Origin: Lutibacter sp. B1
GTDB lineage: Bacteria; Bacteroidota; Bacteroidia; Flavobacteriales; Flavobacteriaceae
Assembly: GCF_012524075.1 (NCBI RefSeq)
Contig: NZ_JAAZUI010000001.1
Coordinates: forward strand, 248,001-312,000
Reading direction: 5' to 3'
Length of the DNA: 64,000 nucleotides
The notes under the pieces were generated by a model. The model had not been told where the DNA came from. It did no database searches and saw only the letters and a program-made list of their open reading frames with translations. The position numbers and the translations under genes were made by a program. Of the stretch, positions 35,133-44,895 are shown piece by piece; within the stretch, counting starts at the first letter, position 1; every line of letters begins with the position of its first letter.

Positions 35133-37976
35133 ATGGATACAAATTCTTTTGTTTTAAGACACATTGGCCCAAGGGAAAATGATATAAATGAAATGATTGA
35201 AACTATTGGAGTTTCTTCAATAGATGAGTTGATCGACAAAACCATTCCTTCAAATATTAGATTAAAGAAAGATTTAAATTTACCGGAACCTTTAAGTGAA
35301 TTTGAATTCAGTTCTTATATAAATGAACTTTCTTCAAAAAATAAATTATTTAAAACCTATATTGGATTAGGTTACCATCCAACAATACTTCCAGGAGTTA
35401 TTCAGCGAAATATTTTAGAAAATCCGGGATGGTATACCGCTTACACTCCTTATCAGGCGGAAATTGCTCAAGGAAGGCTTGAGGCACTTTTAAACTACCA
35501 AACAATGGTTAGTGACCTTACAGGTATGGAATTGGCAAATGCTTCTTTATTAGATGAAGGTACTGCTGCTGCAGAAGCTATGATTATGCTTTTTAACACT
35601 CGATCAAGAGAACAAAAAAAGGAAAATGCTTCTCAATTTTTTATATCGGAAGAAGTATTACCTCAAACAATAGATGTTTTAAAAACCAGAGCTATCCCAT
35701 TAGAAATAGAATTAGTTATTGGTAATCATGAAAATTTTGAGTTCACCAAAAATATTTTTGGAGCTATTATACAATACCCTGCAAAAAATGGCGAAGTTTA
35801 TAACTACACTAATTTTATTGAAAAAGCTAAAACTGTTGAAGCTCGTATTGCAGTAGCAGCAGATTTATTAAGCTTAACTCTTTTAACACCTCCCGGTGAA
35901 TGGGGTGCTGATGTTGTAGTAGGCACAACTCAACGCTTTGGTATCCCTATGGGTTATGGTGGTCCTCATGCAGGTTATTTCGCTACAAAAGAAGAATACA
36001 AACGTAATATTCCAGGTAGAATTATAGGTGTAACACAAGATATTGATGGTAATCGTGCCTTACGTATGGCATTACAAACAAGAGAGCAACACATTAAACG
36101 TGAAAAAGCTACTTCTAATATTTGTACCGCCCAGGTTTTACTGGCCGTAATGGCTGGCATGTATGGTGTATATCATGGTCCAAAAGGATTAACGTATATA
36201 GCAACTAAAATTCATAGCTTAACTTCAACTTTAAACAATGGAATAAAAAAATTAGGCTTAAATCAACTAAACAATATATTTTTTGATACACTAACCTTTG
36301 AAGTTTCTAATTCAGAAAAAATAAAAGAAATTGCTGAAAATAAAAAAGTAAATTTCTATTACCCTTCTAAAACTAATGTTTCAATTTCACTTAATGAAAC
36401 TACAACATTAAACGATGTAAATGAAATACTTAAAATTTTAGCTGAAGCAGAGAATAAGCCTTCAATAAATTTTGATACCGTTGAAAAAACCGATTTACCT
36501 ATTAACGTTAAACGTACATCGGCATTTCTAACCAATGAGGTTTTTGAAAAATGCCATTCAGAAACTGAAATGATGCGTTATATAAAAAAATTAGAACGCA
36601 AAGATCTATCATTAAATCATTCTATGATTTCTTTAGGTTCCTGTACTATGAAGTTAAATGCAGCAACCGAAATGTTACCGTTAAGTTCTCCTTCTTGGGG
36701 TAATTTACACCCTTTCGCGCCAATAGAACAAGCAAAAGGGTATCATGAAGTTTTTAACGGACTCGAAAGTGCTTTAAATGAAATTACAGGCTTTGAAGCA
36801 ACATCTTTACAACCTAATTCCGGAGCGCAAGGAGAGTATACAGGTTTATTGGTTATTAAAGCATACCACGAGTCAAAAGGAGACAATCATCGTAATATTT
36901 GTTTAATTCCGGCTTCTGCACATGGCACAAATCCGGCCTCAGCAGTAATGGCAGGAATGAAAGTTGTTGTAACAAAATCTACAGAAGAAGGGAATATTGA
37001 TGTTAATGATCTACGCGAAAAATCCGAGTTGTATAAAGACAATTTAGCTGCTTTAATGGTTACTTATCCTTCAACTCACGGAGTTTTTGAAAGTAGTATT
37101 AAAGAAATTACCGAAATAATTCACAATAATGGAGGTCAAGTTTACATGGATGGCGCAAATATGAATGCACAAGTTGGATTAACAAATCCGGCAACTATTG
37201 GTGCTGATGTTTGTCATTTAAACCTTCATAAAACTTTCGCAATACCACATGGTGGAGGCGGTCCTGGTGTTGGTCCAATTTGTGTAGCTAAACATTTAGC
37301 TCCTTTTTTACCTTCAAACCCAATAATACCAACCGGAGGAAATATAGCAACTACAGCAGTTTCTTCAGCTCCTTGGGGTTCTGCTTTAGTATTATTAATT
37401 TCTTATGGTTATATTAAAATGCTTGGTCTTTCAGGATTAAAAAAATCAACTAAAATTGCAATTCTAAATGCCAATTACATGAAATCTCGTTTAGAGAAAC
37501 AGTACCGTATTTTATATACAGGTGAAAATGGATTTGCTGCTCACGAAATGATTGTTGATTTTAGAGAATTTAAATCAAAAGGAATAGAAGTTACCGATGT
37601 TGCAAAAAGGTTGATGGATTATGGGTATCATGCGCCAACAGTTTCATTTCCGGTAGCAGGAACATTAATGATTGAACCTACAGAAAGTGAAAATAAAGAA
37701 GAGTTAGATAAATTTTGTGATGCGTTAATTAGCATAAAAAACGAGATTGAAGCAATGGAAATTGGCGATACTAACGGAATTCTTAAAAATTCGCCACATA
37801 CTCAAGAAATGTTAACTGCTGACAATTGGAATTTTAAATATTCCAGACAACAAGCAGCTTATCCGCTACCATATATTAAGGAAAATAAATTCTGGCCATC
37901 GGTAAGGAGAGTTGACGACGCATACGGAGACCGAAATCTAATTTGTTCATGTAACCCGATAGAAGATTATATGTAA
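35133..37976 (+). CDS. gcvP: Glycine dehydrogenase (decarboxylating), P-protein
   Basis: This 947-residue single-chain P-protein decarboxylates glycine and passes the aminomethyl group to lipoylated GcvH. The N-terminal half ([30 protein letters not shown]) and C-terminal half ([17 protein letters not shown] with PLP Lys700) are both complete. gcvT and gcvH are not nearby. It has its own promoter and no partner genes. Confidence 0.97.
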   Translation: MDTNSFVLRHIGPRENDINEMIETIGVSSIDELIDKTIPSNIRLKKDLNLPEPLSEFEFSSYINELSSKNKLFKTYIGLGYHPTILPGVIQRNILENPGWYTAYTPYQAEIAQGRLEALLNYQTMVSDLTGMELANASLLDEGTAAAEAMIMLFNTRSREQKKENASQFFISEEVLPQTIDVLKTRAIPLEIELVIGNHENFEFTKNIFGAIIQYPAKNGEVYNYTNFIEKAKTVEARIAVAADLLSLTLLTPPGEWGADVVVGTTQRFGIPMGYGGPHAGYFATKEEYKRNIPGRIIGVTQDIDGNRALRMALQTREQHIKREKATSNICTAQVLLAVMAGMYGVYHGPKGLTYIATKIHSLTSTLNNGIKKLGLNQLNNIFFDTLTFEVSNSEKIKEIAENKKVNFYYPSKTNVSISLNETTTLNDVNEILKILAEAENKPSINFDTVEKTDLPINVKRTSAFLTNEVFEKCHSETEMMRYIKKLERKDLSLNHSMISLGSCTMKLNAATEMLPLSSPSWGNLHPFAPIEQAKGYHEVFNGLESALNEITGFEATSLQPNSGAQGEYTGLLVIKAYHESKGDNHRNICLIPASAHGTNPASAVMAGMKVVVTKSTEEGNIDVNDLREKSELYKDNLAALMVTYPSTHGVFESSIKEITEIIHNNGGQVYMDGANMNAQVGLTNPATIGADVCHLNLHKTFAIPHGGGGPGVGPICVAKHLAPFLPSNPIIPTGGNIATTAVSSAPWGSALVLLISYGYIKMLGLSGLKKSTKIAILNANYMKSRLEKQYRILYTGENGFAAHEMIVDFREFKSKGIEVTDVAKRLMDYGYHAPTVSFPVAGTLMIEPTESENKEELDKFCDALISIKNEIEAMEIGDTNGILKNSPHTQEMLTADNWNFKYSRQQAAYPLPYIKENKFWPSVRRVDDAYGDRNLICSCNPIEDYM

Positions 37977-38059
37977 AACAAATTTAAACTGCTTTATACT
38001 TACGAAAACATTATAGTAAAAAAAACGAGTTGTTATTTTTATTCTATTAAGCAAAGTAG

Positions 38060-38067
38060 TATTTTTG
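38060..38067 (+). promoter_or_regulatory. Promoter -7 element for pdhA-pdhC
   Basis: TATTTTTG matches TAnnTTTG and lies 30 bp before the pdhA ATG. Confidence 0.45.
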
Positions 38068-38097
38068 CAGTTCATCTTAAACTAATATTACTTATAT

Positions 38098-39090
38098 ATG
38101 AAAAAAATAACCAAAAAAACCTATATCGATTGGTATAAAGATATGCTTTTTTGGAGAAAATTTGAAGATAAGCTAGCTGCTCTTTATATTCAACAAAAAG
38201 TGAGAGGTTTTTTACATTTATACAACGGACAGGAAGCTGTTTTAGCAGGTGCATTACATGCAATGGAGAAAAATGACAAAATGATTACTGCATACAGAAA
38301 CCATGTTCAACCTATCGGTTTAGGTGTTGATCCAAAAAGGATCATGGCAGAATTATTAGGTAAAGAAACAGGTACTTCACACGGTATGGGAGGTTCTATG
38401 CACATATTTTCTCCTGAACATAATTTTTATGGTGGACATGGAATTGTTGGAGGACAAATACCTTTAGGCGCCGGTTTAGCTTTTGCTGATAAGTATTTTG
38501 AAAGAGATGGTGTAACAATTACCTATTTTGGTGATGGTGCTGCTCGTCAAGGTTCTTTACACGAAACTTTTAACATGGCTATAAACTGGAAATTACCGGT
38601 TGTTTTTGTTTGCGAAAACAATGGTTATGCCATGGGAACATCAGTTGAGCGTACTGCAAACCATGAAGATATTTGGAAAATTGGTTTAGGTTACGAAATG
38701 CCTTGTGGACCTGTTGACGGAATGAATCCTGTAAAAGTTGCTGAAGCTATGCATGAAGCTATTGAACGTGCAAGAAGAGGTGACGGACCAACGTTCTTAG
38801 AAATGAAAACATATCGTTATAGAGGACATTCAATGAGTGATGCTCAAAAATACCGAACTAAAAAAGAAGTTGAGGAATATCGTAAAATTGATCCGATTAC
38901 ACAGGTATTAGATATTATCAAAGAAAAAAAATACGCTACAGAAGCTGAAATTAAAGCTTGGGATAAAGATGTAAAAGATAAAGTTGAGGAATGCCAAAAA
39001 TTCGCTGAAGAATCTCCATTCCCAGATAAACAACTTTTATATGATGTAGTATACGAACAAGAAGATTATCCGTTTCTAAAACATAGATAA
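38098..39090 (+). CDS. pdhA: Pyruvate dehydrogenase E1 component, alpha subunit
   Basis: This 330-residue TPP-dependent subunit has GDGAARQGSLHETFNMAINWKLP (TPP/Mg motif ending in VCENN) and the phosphorylation-loop-like YRGHSMSDAQKYR. Together with a beta subunit it decarboxylates pyruvate and acetylates E2. The E2 gene follows after 1 bp; the E1 beta gene is not in the window, as in other flavobacteria where it is encoded apart. Confidence 0.95.
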   Translation: MKKITKKTYIDWYKDMLFWRKFEDKLAALYIQQKVRGFLHLYNGQEAVLAGALHAMEKNDKMITAYRNHVQPIGLGVDPKRIMAELLGKETGTSHGMGGSMHIFSPEHNFYGGHGIVGGQIPLGAGLAFADKYFERDGVTITYFGDGAARQGSLHETFNMAINWKLPVVFVCENNGYAMGTSVERTANHEDIWKIGLGYEMPCGPVDGMNPVKVAEAMHEAIERARRGDGPTFLEMKTYRYRGHSMSDAQKYRTKKEVEEYRKIDPITQVLDIIKEKKYATEAEIKAWDKDVKDKVEECQKFAEESPFPDKQLLYDVVYEQEDYPFLKHR

Positions 39091-39091
39091 A

Positions 39092-40354
39092 ATGGCAGAA
39101 ATTATAACAATGCCACGTTTAAGTGATACAATGACTGAAGGAGTTGTAGCACAGTGGTTGAAAAAAGTAGGTGATAAAATTTCAGAAGGTGATATTCTTG
39201 CTGAAATTGAAACTGATAAAGCAACAATGGAATTTGAATCTTTTAATGCCGGTACTCTTTTATATATTGGTTTAAAAGATGGCGAAAGCGCACCTGTAGA
39301 TTCGCTTTTAGCTATTATTGGTGAAGAAGGTGAAGATATTGATGCTATTATTAAAGATTTTAAAGTTGCTGCTCCAGCGCAAGAGGAAGCTCCTGTAAAA
39401 GAAGAAGAGAAGAAAGTTGAAACTTCTACTACAGTTAAGGAAACTCCTGCTGTTGCAACTGCTCAAACTCAAACTCAGGCTCCTGTTACAACAAATACAT
39501 CAGATAGAGTTGTAGCTTCTCCTTTAGCAAAAAAAATAGCTGAAGAAAAAGGTATTAACTTAGCAAGTATAACAGGTACTGGTGAAAATGGAAGAGTTGT
39601 AAAACGTGATGTAGAAAATTATGTGCCAACTGCTGCTTCAACTTCTGTTGCCCCTGCAATTTCTGTCGGTGAAATAAGTTTTGAAGAAACTGCAAATTCT
39701 CAAATGCGTAAAACCATTGCTCGCAGATTAGCCGAATCTAAATTTACAGCTCCACATTATTATCTAATGTTAGATATTGATATGGATAATGCTATTGCTT
39801 CTCGTAAAGTTATTAATGAATTGCCAGACACAAAAGTATCATTCAATGATATGGTTGTTAAAGCAAGTGCTATGGCATTAAAAAAGCATCCTAAAGTGAA
39901 TTCTCAATGGTTTGACGATAAAATACGTATCAACCATCATGTTAGTGTTGGTGTTGCTGTTGCTGTAGAAGATGGGTTAGTTGTTCCAGTTATTCCTTTT
40001 ACTGACCAAAAGAGTATGACTCAAATTGGTGCTGCTGTTAAAGATATGGCTGTAAGAGCTAAATCTAAAAAATTAACTCCTGCTGAAATGGAAGGCAGTA
40101 CATTTACAGTTTCAAACTTAGGAATGTTTGGTATAACTGAATTCACTTCAATTATAAATCAGCCAAACTCTGCAATTTTATCTGTAGGTGCAATTGTTCA
40201 AAAACCAGTGGTTAAAAACGGCGAAATTGTTGTAGGAAATATTATGAAAGTTACTTTGGCTTGCGATCATAGAACTGTTGATGGCGCAACCGGTTCAGCA
40301 TTTTTACAAACACTAAAAGAATATATTGAAAATCCTGTAACTATGCTTGCGTAG
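39092..40354 (+). CDS. pdhC: Pyruvate dehydrogenase E2 (dihydrolipoamide acetyltransferase)
   Basis: This 420-residue protein has one lipoyl domain (lipoyl Lys43 in ETDKATMEF), an Ala/Pro/Thr-rich linker (about 90-135), a subunit-binding domain (VASPLAKKIAEEKGINL, about 140-175) and a catalytic domain with the intact ACDHRTVDGATG motif. It forms the PDH core that receives acetyl from E1. It directly follows pdhA and is closed by a strong terminator. Confidence 0.95.
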   Translation: MAEIITMPRLSDTMTEGVVAQWLKKVGDKISEGDILAEIETDKATMEFESFNAGTLLYIGLKDGESAPVDSLLAIIGEEGEDIDAIIKDFKVAAPAQEEAPVKEEEKKVETSTTVKETPAVATAQTQTQAPVTTNTSDRVVASPLAKKIAEEKGINLASITGTGENGRVVKRDVENYVPTAASTSVAPAISVGEISFEETANSQMRKTIARRLAESKFTAPHYYLMLDIDMDNAIASRKVINELPDTKVSFNDMVVKASAMALKKHPKVNSQWFDDKIRINHHVSVGVAVAVEDGLVVPVIPFTDQKSMTQIGAAVKDMAVRAKSKKLTPAEMEGSTFTVSNLGMFGITEFTSIINQPNSAILSVGAIVQKPVVKNGEIVVGNIMKVTLACDHRTVDGATGSAFLQTLKEYIENPVTMLA

Positions 40355-40375
40355 TTACCTTATTTTAATAATATT

Positions 40376-40408
40376 AAAAACCCATTGTGTTAAACGCAAT
40401 GGGTTTTT
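40376..40408 (+). terminator. Intrinsic terminator after pdhC
   Basis: AAAACCCATTG pairs with CAATGGGTTTT across a 9-nt loop and is followed by T-runs. It precedes the next gene's chosen start at 40435. Confidence 0.88.
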
Positions 40409-40434
40409 TTATAACTTTATTCAAATTTTTAAGT

Positions 40435-40902
40435 ATGATTGTAGATATTCCAGGTTTTAAAAAAATTGAAATTCATCATTTAGTTTGTGATTATAATGGA
40501 ACTATAGCTAATAACGGAAAACTTATTGAAGGTGTAGATATTTTAATAAATAAACTAAGTGAAAAAATTTCAGTTTACGTAATTACTGCCGATACTTTTG
40601 GTACTGTTGAAAAAGAATTGCAAAATACCAAGTGTACTGTTATCAAAATAGAGAAAAACAATCAGGCTGACCAAAAATTAAAATTGATACGCAAATTAAA
40701 CCCTGAAAATACCGTAGCTTTTGGAAATGGAAGAAATGATGAGCTAATGTTGAAAGAAAGTATTATTGGTATTGGAATTTTAGAAAACGAAGGTATTTAT
40801 ACTAAAAATTTATTAAGTGCTGATATTTTATGTAAAAGTATTATTGATGCATTTGAATTACTTACAATTCCAAATAAATTAATTGCTACACTTCGAAATT
40901 AA
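40435..40902 (+). CDS. HAD-family phosphatase-like protein (soluble P-type ATPase-like, COG4087 type)
   Basis: This 155-residue cytoplasmic protein has HAD motif I as CDYNGTIANNG, motif II-like YVITADTFG and motif III/IV FGNGRNDELMLK. The second Asp of DxDxT is Asn, as I recall for the group annotated as soluble P-type ATPase relatives; the nucleophile Asp is kept. I start it at 40435 because the earlier ATG at 40387 lies inside the pdhC terminator. The physiological role is unknown. Confidence 0.75.
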   Translation: MIVDIPGFKKIEIHHLVCDYNGTIANNGKLIEGVDILINKLSEKISVYVITADTFGTVEKELQNTKCTVIKIEKNNQADQKLKLIRKLNPENTVAFGNGRNDELMLKESIIGIGILENEGIYTKNLLSADILCKSIIDAFELLTIPNKLIATLRN

Positions 40903-40995
40903 ATGCGTTAGGGATTGGAGCAAGTTACCGTGTAACGCGCAAAGCCCGACCGAACGGTTATTGAGCGTAGTCGAAATACTAGTGAAGGAACGCCC
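40903..40995. repeat. Dispersed flavobacterial extragenic repeat, copy 2
   Basis: This GC-richer block has the segments GCGTTAGGGATTGGAGC, AAAGCCCGACC, ATTGAGCGTAGTCGAAAT and GGAACGCCC. Its ends GCGTT and AACGC are complementary. The central 18-mer is identical to 13905-13922. Similar blocks are, to my recollection, common between genes in Flavobacteriaceae. It lies between convergent genes and codes for nothing. Confidence 0.7.
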
Positions 40996-41002
40996 AAAAA
41001 CA

Positions 41003-41032
41003 AAAAAACCTCCACAATTGTGAAGGTTTTTG
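41003..41032. terminator. Terminator for rpmE2 (bidirectional)
   Basis: AACCTCCACA pairs with TGTGAAGGTT (one mismatch) with A and T runs on either side, just after the rpmE2 stop and after the repeat block. Confidence 0.8.
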
Positions 41033-41051
41033 TATAATTTTTAAACTAAAA

Positions 41052-41303
41052 TTACTTTTTAAATTTAGCATATTTAGTTTTGAACTTGTCAATACGTCCA
41101 GCAGAATCAACCAATTTAGTTTTACCTGTGTAGTATGGATGTGAAGTTCTTGAAATCTCTAATTTTACTAAAGGGTATTCAACACCATCTACTTCCATAG
41201 TTTCCTTAGTGTTTACTGTTGAACGAGTCAAAAATACATCTTCATTAGACATATCTTTAAATGCTACCATTCTATAATTTTCTGGATGTATACCTTTTTT
41301 CAT
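41052..41303 (-). CDS. rpmE2: Ribosomal protein bL31, type B
   Basis: This 83-residue protein has the type B insertion and no cysteines, so it does not bind zinc. KKGIHPENYRMVAFKDMS and the SHPYYTGKTKLVDSAGRIDKF region are characteristic. In many bacteria the type B form is used under zinc limitation. In Bacteroidota it is often the only L31, so no zinc response can be assumed. Confidence 0.96.
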   Translation of the reverse strand: MKKGIHPENYRMVAFKDMSNEDVFLTRSTVNTKETMEVDGVEYPLVKLEISRTSHPYYTGKTKLVDSAGRIDKFKTKYAKFKK

Positions 41304-41342
41304 CGTAAACTCGTTTTAAATCTATTTTTATTTTTGAGACTG

Positions 41343-41372
41343 CAAATTTAACTATATTTTTGAAAATTCAAA
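41343..41372 (-). promoter_or_regulatory. Promoter for rpmE2
   Basis: On the minus strand TTTG (41369-41372), an 18-bp spacer and TAAATTTG (41343-41350) match the Bacteroidota -33/-7 consensus, about 40 bp before the start codon. Confidence 0.6.
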
Positions 41373-41422
41373 CAATTAATTTATTTTATTTACATAAATA
41401 TTTACAAATCTTAGTTTTAATT

Positions 41423-42460
41423 ATGTCACATAAACTTTTTATAAGCTTGCTTGCTATTTCAATATCACTATTTTCTTGCAATAGTGAGTACAAATTTATA
41501 CTAAATTCTCCTAAACAAATTCAAATTAACCAAGAATTAAAAATTTCAATATCAGAAGAAAACAATAATCCTATTGATTCGGTTCAATTTTCTATTGATA
41601 GTAAAAAAATATATGCTACAGCAAATACTACAAGTTTGAAAATTAACGATTATAGACTTGGAAAGCATACACTAACTGCTATAGTTTTTTATAAAAATAA
41701 AACTAAAAAAGTAACTAAACCTATATATTTTATGGCTGATGAAGGTCCGGAAATTTATACTTATAAAGTTATAAACACGTACCCTCACGACAAAAGTGCT
41801 TACACCCAGGGTTTAGAATATTATAACGGATTTTTATATGAAGGTACCGGCAGAAAAGGAACTTCATCAATAAGAAAAGTAGATTTAAAAACCGGTAAAG
41901 TACTTCAAAGTTATGATTTGGATGATAAATATTTTGGAGAGGGAATCACTATTTTAAATAATAAACTTTATCAACTAACTTGGCAAAACGGAATTGGTTT
42001 TGTGTACAACTTAGAAACTTTTGAAAAAGAAAGTGAGTTTAAATACACTAAAAGTCGTGAAGGCTGGGGATTAACCAACAACGGTAAAAAACTGATTAAG
42101 ACCGATGGTACAGAACGAATTTGGTTTCTGAATCCAGATACTTTATTGGAAGAAAACTACATTGAAGCTTACACAAATAAACAAAAAGTTGAAAAATTAA
42201 ACGAACTTGAATATATTAACGGTAAAATTTACGCTAATATTTGGCAAAAAAATTCGATATTAATTGTTACTCCAAAAAACGGAAAAGTTGAAGGTGTTGC
42301 AGATTTGAACGGTTTAAAAGATTTAATTGAAAAAGAGCAAAAACTTGTAGATGATGATGAAGTTTTAAACGGAATAGCATTTGATAAAGAAAATAACAGG
42401 CTGTTTGTTACAGGTAAACATTGGAGTAAACTTTATGAAATTGAATTACTAAAAAAATAA
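41423..42460 (+). CDS. Glutaminyl-peptide cyclotransferase lipoprotein
   Basis: This 345-residue protein belongs to the plant-type (beta-propeller) glutaminyl cyclase family, which forms N-terminal pyroglutamate. It has a lipoprotein signal (lipobox SLFSC near residue 19), an Ig-like N-terminal domain (about 30-110), then the propeller with YPHDKSAYTQGLEYYNGFLYEGTG and NELEYINGKIYANIW. Start 41423 (MSHKLF) gives a proper signal peptide; the 21-residue upstream extension does not. N-terminal pyroglutamate is common on exported Bacteroidota proteins, so this is a plausible periplasmic maturation enzyme. Confidence 0.88.
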   Translation: MSHKLFISLLAISISLFSCNSEYKFILNSPKQIQINQELKISISEENNNPIDSVQFSIDSKKIYATANTTSLKINDYRLGKHTLTAIVFYKNKTKKVTKPIYFMADEGPEIYTYKVINTYPHDKSAYTQGLEYYNGFLYEGTGRKGTSSIRKVDLKTGKVLQSYDLDDKYFGEGITILNNKLYQLTWQNGIGFVYNLETFEKESEFKYTKSREGWGLTNNGKKLIKTDGTERIWFLNPDTLLEENYIEAYTNKQKVEKLNELEYINGKIYANIWQKNSILIVTPKNGKVEGVADLNGLKDLIEKEQKLVDDDEVLNGIAFDKENNRLFVTGKHWSKLYEIELLKK

Positions 42461-42528
42461 ATTTTAATAATAAATTAAGTAATTTTTACCAATATTAGCG
42501 TTTACCAACGTTTAATTTTTAATGAAAT

Positions 42529-43209
42529 ATGAAAAATGTAATATTAACAGGAACTAGTAGAGGAATTGGATTTGAACTGGCTCAGATTTTTGCTAATAAT
42601 AATTATGAAGTTTTAGCTTTATCAAGAAATACAACTCCTTTAAATGAGTTGAACTTAAAAAATATAACCTCTATTTCTGTTGATTTAGCAAAAGAAGAAG
42701 ATATTAAAAAAGTAATTGATTTTGTTTCCAATAACCGGAAAACTGTTGACATACTTATTAATAATGCAGGTAAATTAATAAACAAACCTTTTCAGCAATT
42801 AAATTCATCAGATTTTTTAGAGGTTTATAAAGTAAATGTTTTTGCTGTTGCTGAGTTAACTCGTCAACTTATACCTCACTTAACCAAAGGAAGTCATGTA
42901 GTTAATATAAGCAGTATTGGTGGTGTACAAGGAAGTGTTAAATTTCCTGGATTAGCTGCATACAGCTCTTCAAAAGGAGCTTTACTAACTCTCACTGAAT
43001 TGTTAGCTGAAGAATATAAAGAACAACAAATAGCATTTAACGCACTTGCACTGGGCTCTGTACAAACAGAAATGTTAGAAGAAGCATTCCCCGGTTATAA
43101 AGCTCCTGTTTCAGCAAAAGAAATGGCACAATATTTTTTTAATTTTGCAACTACAGGGCATAAATACTATAATGGAAAAATATTGCAAGTTTCTTCAACA
43201 ACGCCATAA
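42529..43209 (+). CDS. Short-chain dehydrogenase/reductase
   Basis: This 226-residue SDR has TGTSRGIGFELA (cofactor-binding TGxxxGxG), NNAG and the catalytic YSSSKGA with an upstream Ser in INISSIGG. The substrate is unknown. It starts a run of tightly spaced genes (3, 7 and 11 bp gaps) with the SprT-like protein, manC and the DUF389 protein. Confidence 0.9.
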   Translation: MKNVILTGTSRGIGFELAQIFANNNYEVLALSRNTTPLNELNLKNITSISVDLAKEEDIKKVIDFVSNNRKTVDILINNAGKLINKPFQQLNSSDFLEVYKVNVFAVAELTRQLIPHLTKGSHVVNISSIGGVQGSVKFPGLAAYSSSKGALLTLTELLAEEYKEQQIAFNALALGSVQTEMLEEAFPGYKAPVSAKEMAQYFFNFATTGHKYYNGKILQVSSTTP

Positions 43210-43212
43210 TTT

Positions 43213-43800
43213 ATGATTGAAACACTTTCAAAATACATCCCTGAAAATGCTGTTGATTTAGTTGAAGAAATTCTGATAGAACACCCTATAAAAATAAAAA
43301 TAGTAAATAAACGAAATACCAAACATGGTGATTTTAAAAGAACTGTTGATGGGAAATTTCAAATAACAATAAATAAAACTTTAAATAAATACCAGTTTTT
43401 ACTTACATTAATACACGAAATAGCCCATTTTGTGACCTACAAAAAAAGTAAAAATGTGAAACCTCACGGAATTGAGTGGAAACGTAATTTTCAATATTTA
43501 ATGCTTCCTTTTTTACAACCTAATATTTATCCACAAAATATACTTCCTCATTTAGCAAAATACCTTAAAAACCCCAAAGCAAGTACAGGAGCTGATGTAA
43601 ATTTAACATATGTATTAAATCAGTATGATAAAATATCAGGAAAGAATTTTATCTTTGAGCTTCAACATGGTAGTATTTTTACATTTAATAACAAAACCTA
43701 TAAAAAAGGAAATATAAGACGAACGCGTTTTGAATGTGTTGAACTATCAACAAACAAAATTTATTTATTCAATCAAAATGCCGAAGTAAAAAAACAATAA
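43213..43800 (+). CDS. SprT-like zinc metalloprotease domain protein
   Basis: This 195-residue protein has the metalloprotease motif LIHEIAHFVTY (HExxH) followed by a histidine in KPHGIEWKRNF, the SprT-like arrangement. The C-terminal half lacks the zinc-ribbon cysteine set but keeps RRTRFECVE. Eukaryotic Spartan relatives cleave DNA-protein crosslinks; the bacterial function is not established. It lies 3 bp after the SDR gene. Confidence 0.85.
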   Translation: MIETLSKYIPENAVDLVEEILIEHPIKIKIVNKRNTKHGDFKRTVDGKFQITINKTLNKYQFLLTLIHEIAHFVTYKKSKNVKPHGIEWKRNFQYLMLPFLQPNIYPQNILPHLAKYLKNPKASTGADVNLTYVLNQYDKISGKNFIFELQHGSIFTFNNKTYKKGNIRRTRFECVELSTNKIYLFNQNAEVKKQ

Positions 43801-43807
43801 AACAACT

Positions 43808-44884
43808 ATGAACAAAAATTATTATGCAGTTATAATGGCTGGTGGTGTTGGATCTCGTTTTTGGCCAATAAGTACACAAAAATTCCCAAAACAATTTCAT
43901 GATATGTTAGGGACAGGTAATACACTTATACAAAAAACATTCAACCGTTTTGAAAATTTGATTCCTTCAGAAAATATTTTAATTGCGACAAACAAAAAAT
44001 ATGAAGACTTGGTTTTAAAACAATTACCTAAAGCAACAAAAAAACAATTGCTTTTAGAACCAGCCATGCGAAACACGGCACCATGCATTTTATACAGTGC
44101 ATTTAAAATTTATAATGAAAACCCTGATGGAATAATGATTGTAGCTCCATCCGATCACTGGATTGAAAATGAAAGTGAGTTTTTAGAAAACATACAAACA
44201 TCGTTTGATTTTTGTACTGAAAATGATGCTTTGTTAACACTAGGTATCCAACCAACACATCCCAATACAGGTTATGGTTATATACAATTTAAACAATCGG
44301 AAAACGCATTAAAAGAAGTTAAAAACTTTACTGAAAAACCTAATTTTGAAACCGCAAAACAGTTTTTAGAGAGCGGAGATTACCTTTGGAATGCAGGTAT
44401 TTTTGTTTGGAGTGTAAAAAGTATTTTAAAGGCTTTTGAAACTTTTTTACCTGAAATGTTTGATCTATTTCAAAAAGGAAATACTTGTTACAATACTAAA
44501 ACAGAAGAAAATTTTATTGAAGAAAACTATGCGTGTTCAGAAAATATTTCAATTGACTTTGGTATTATGGAAAAAGCAATAAATGTTTTTGTTTTACCTA
44601 TAAACTTTGATTGGAATGATTTAGGCACTTGGGGTTCTTTATACAATAAATTAGGAAAAGATGAAAACCAAAACGCTACTGTTGGAGGAGAAATTATTTT
44701 TAGGGATGCCAAAAATAATATAGTAAAAACTCAAAAAGGAAAACGTGTTGTAATACAAGGATTAAATGATTATATTGTAGTTGAAAAAGAAGATGTTATT
44801 TTAATCTTCCCAAAAGACAAAGAACAAGAAATCAAACAAATAACCGAAGAAGTTAAAGTAAAATTTGGAGATAAATTTGTATAA
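43808..44884 (+). CDS. manC: Mannose-1-phosphate guanylyltransferase
   Basis: This 358-residue nucleotidyltransferase makes GDP-mannose from mannose-1-phosphate and GTP. The signature AGGVGSRFWPIS at the N-terminus, APSDHWIEN and FTEKPNFETA are all present. It lacks the C-terminal isomerase domain of bifunctional ManC/AlgA, so it is the short monofunctional type. GDP-mannose would feed surface glycans. Confidence 0.95.
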   Translation: MNKNYYAVIMAGGVGSRFWPISTQKFPKQFHDMLGTGNTLIQKTFNRFENLIPSENILIATNKKYEDLVLKQLPKATKKQLLLEPAMRNTAPCILYSAFKIYNENPDGIMIVAPSDHWIENESEFLENIQTSFDFCTENDALLTLGIQPTHPNTGYGYIQFKQSENALKEVKNFTEKPNFETAKQFLESGDYLWNAGIFVWSVKSILKAFETFLPEMFDLFQKGNTCYNTKTEENFIEENYACSENISIDFGIMEKAINVFVLPINFDWNDLGTWGSLYNKLGKDENQNATVGGEIIFRDAKNNIVKTQKGKRVVIQGLNDYIVVEKEDVILIFPKDKEQEIKQITEEVKVKFGDKFV

Positions 44885-44895
44885 TAAAATTGAAT

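Noticed and set aside
37977-38097. Possible glycine riboswitch or other leader RNA near gcvP/pdhA
   Set aside because: The leaders are under 100 nt, AT-rich and show no conserved riboswitch core.
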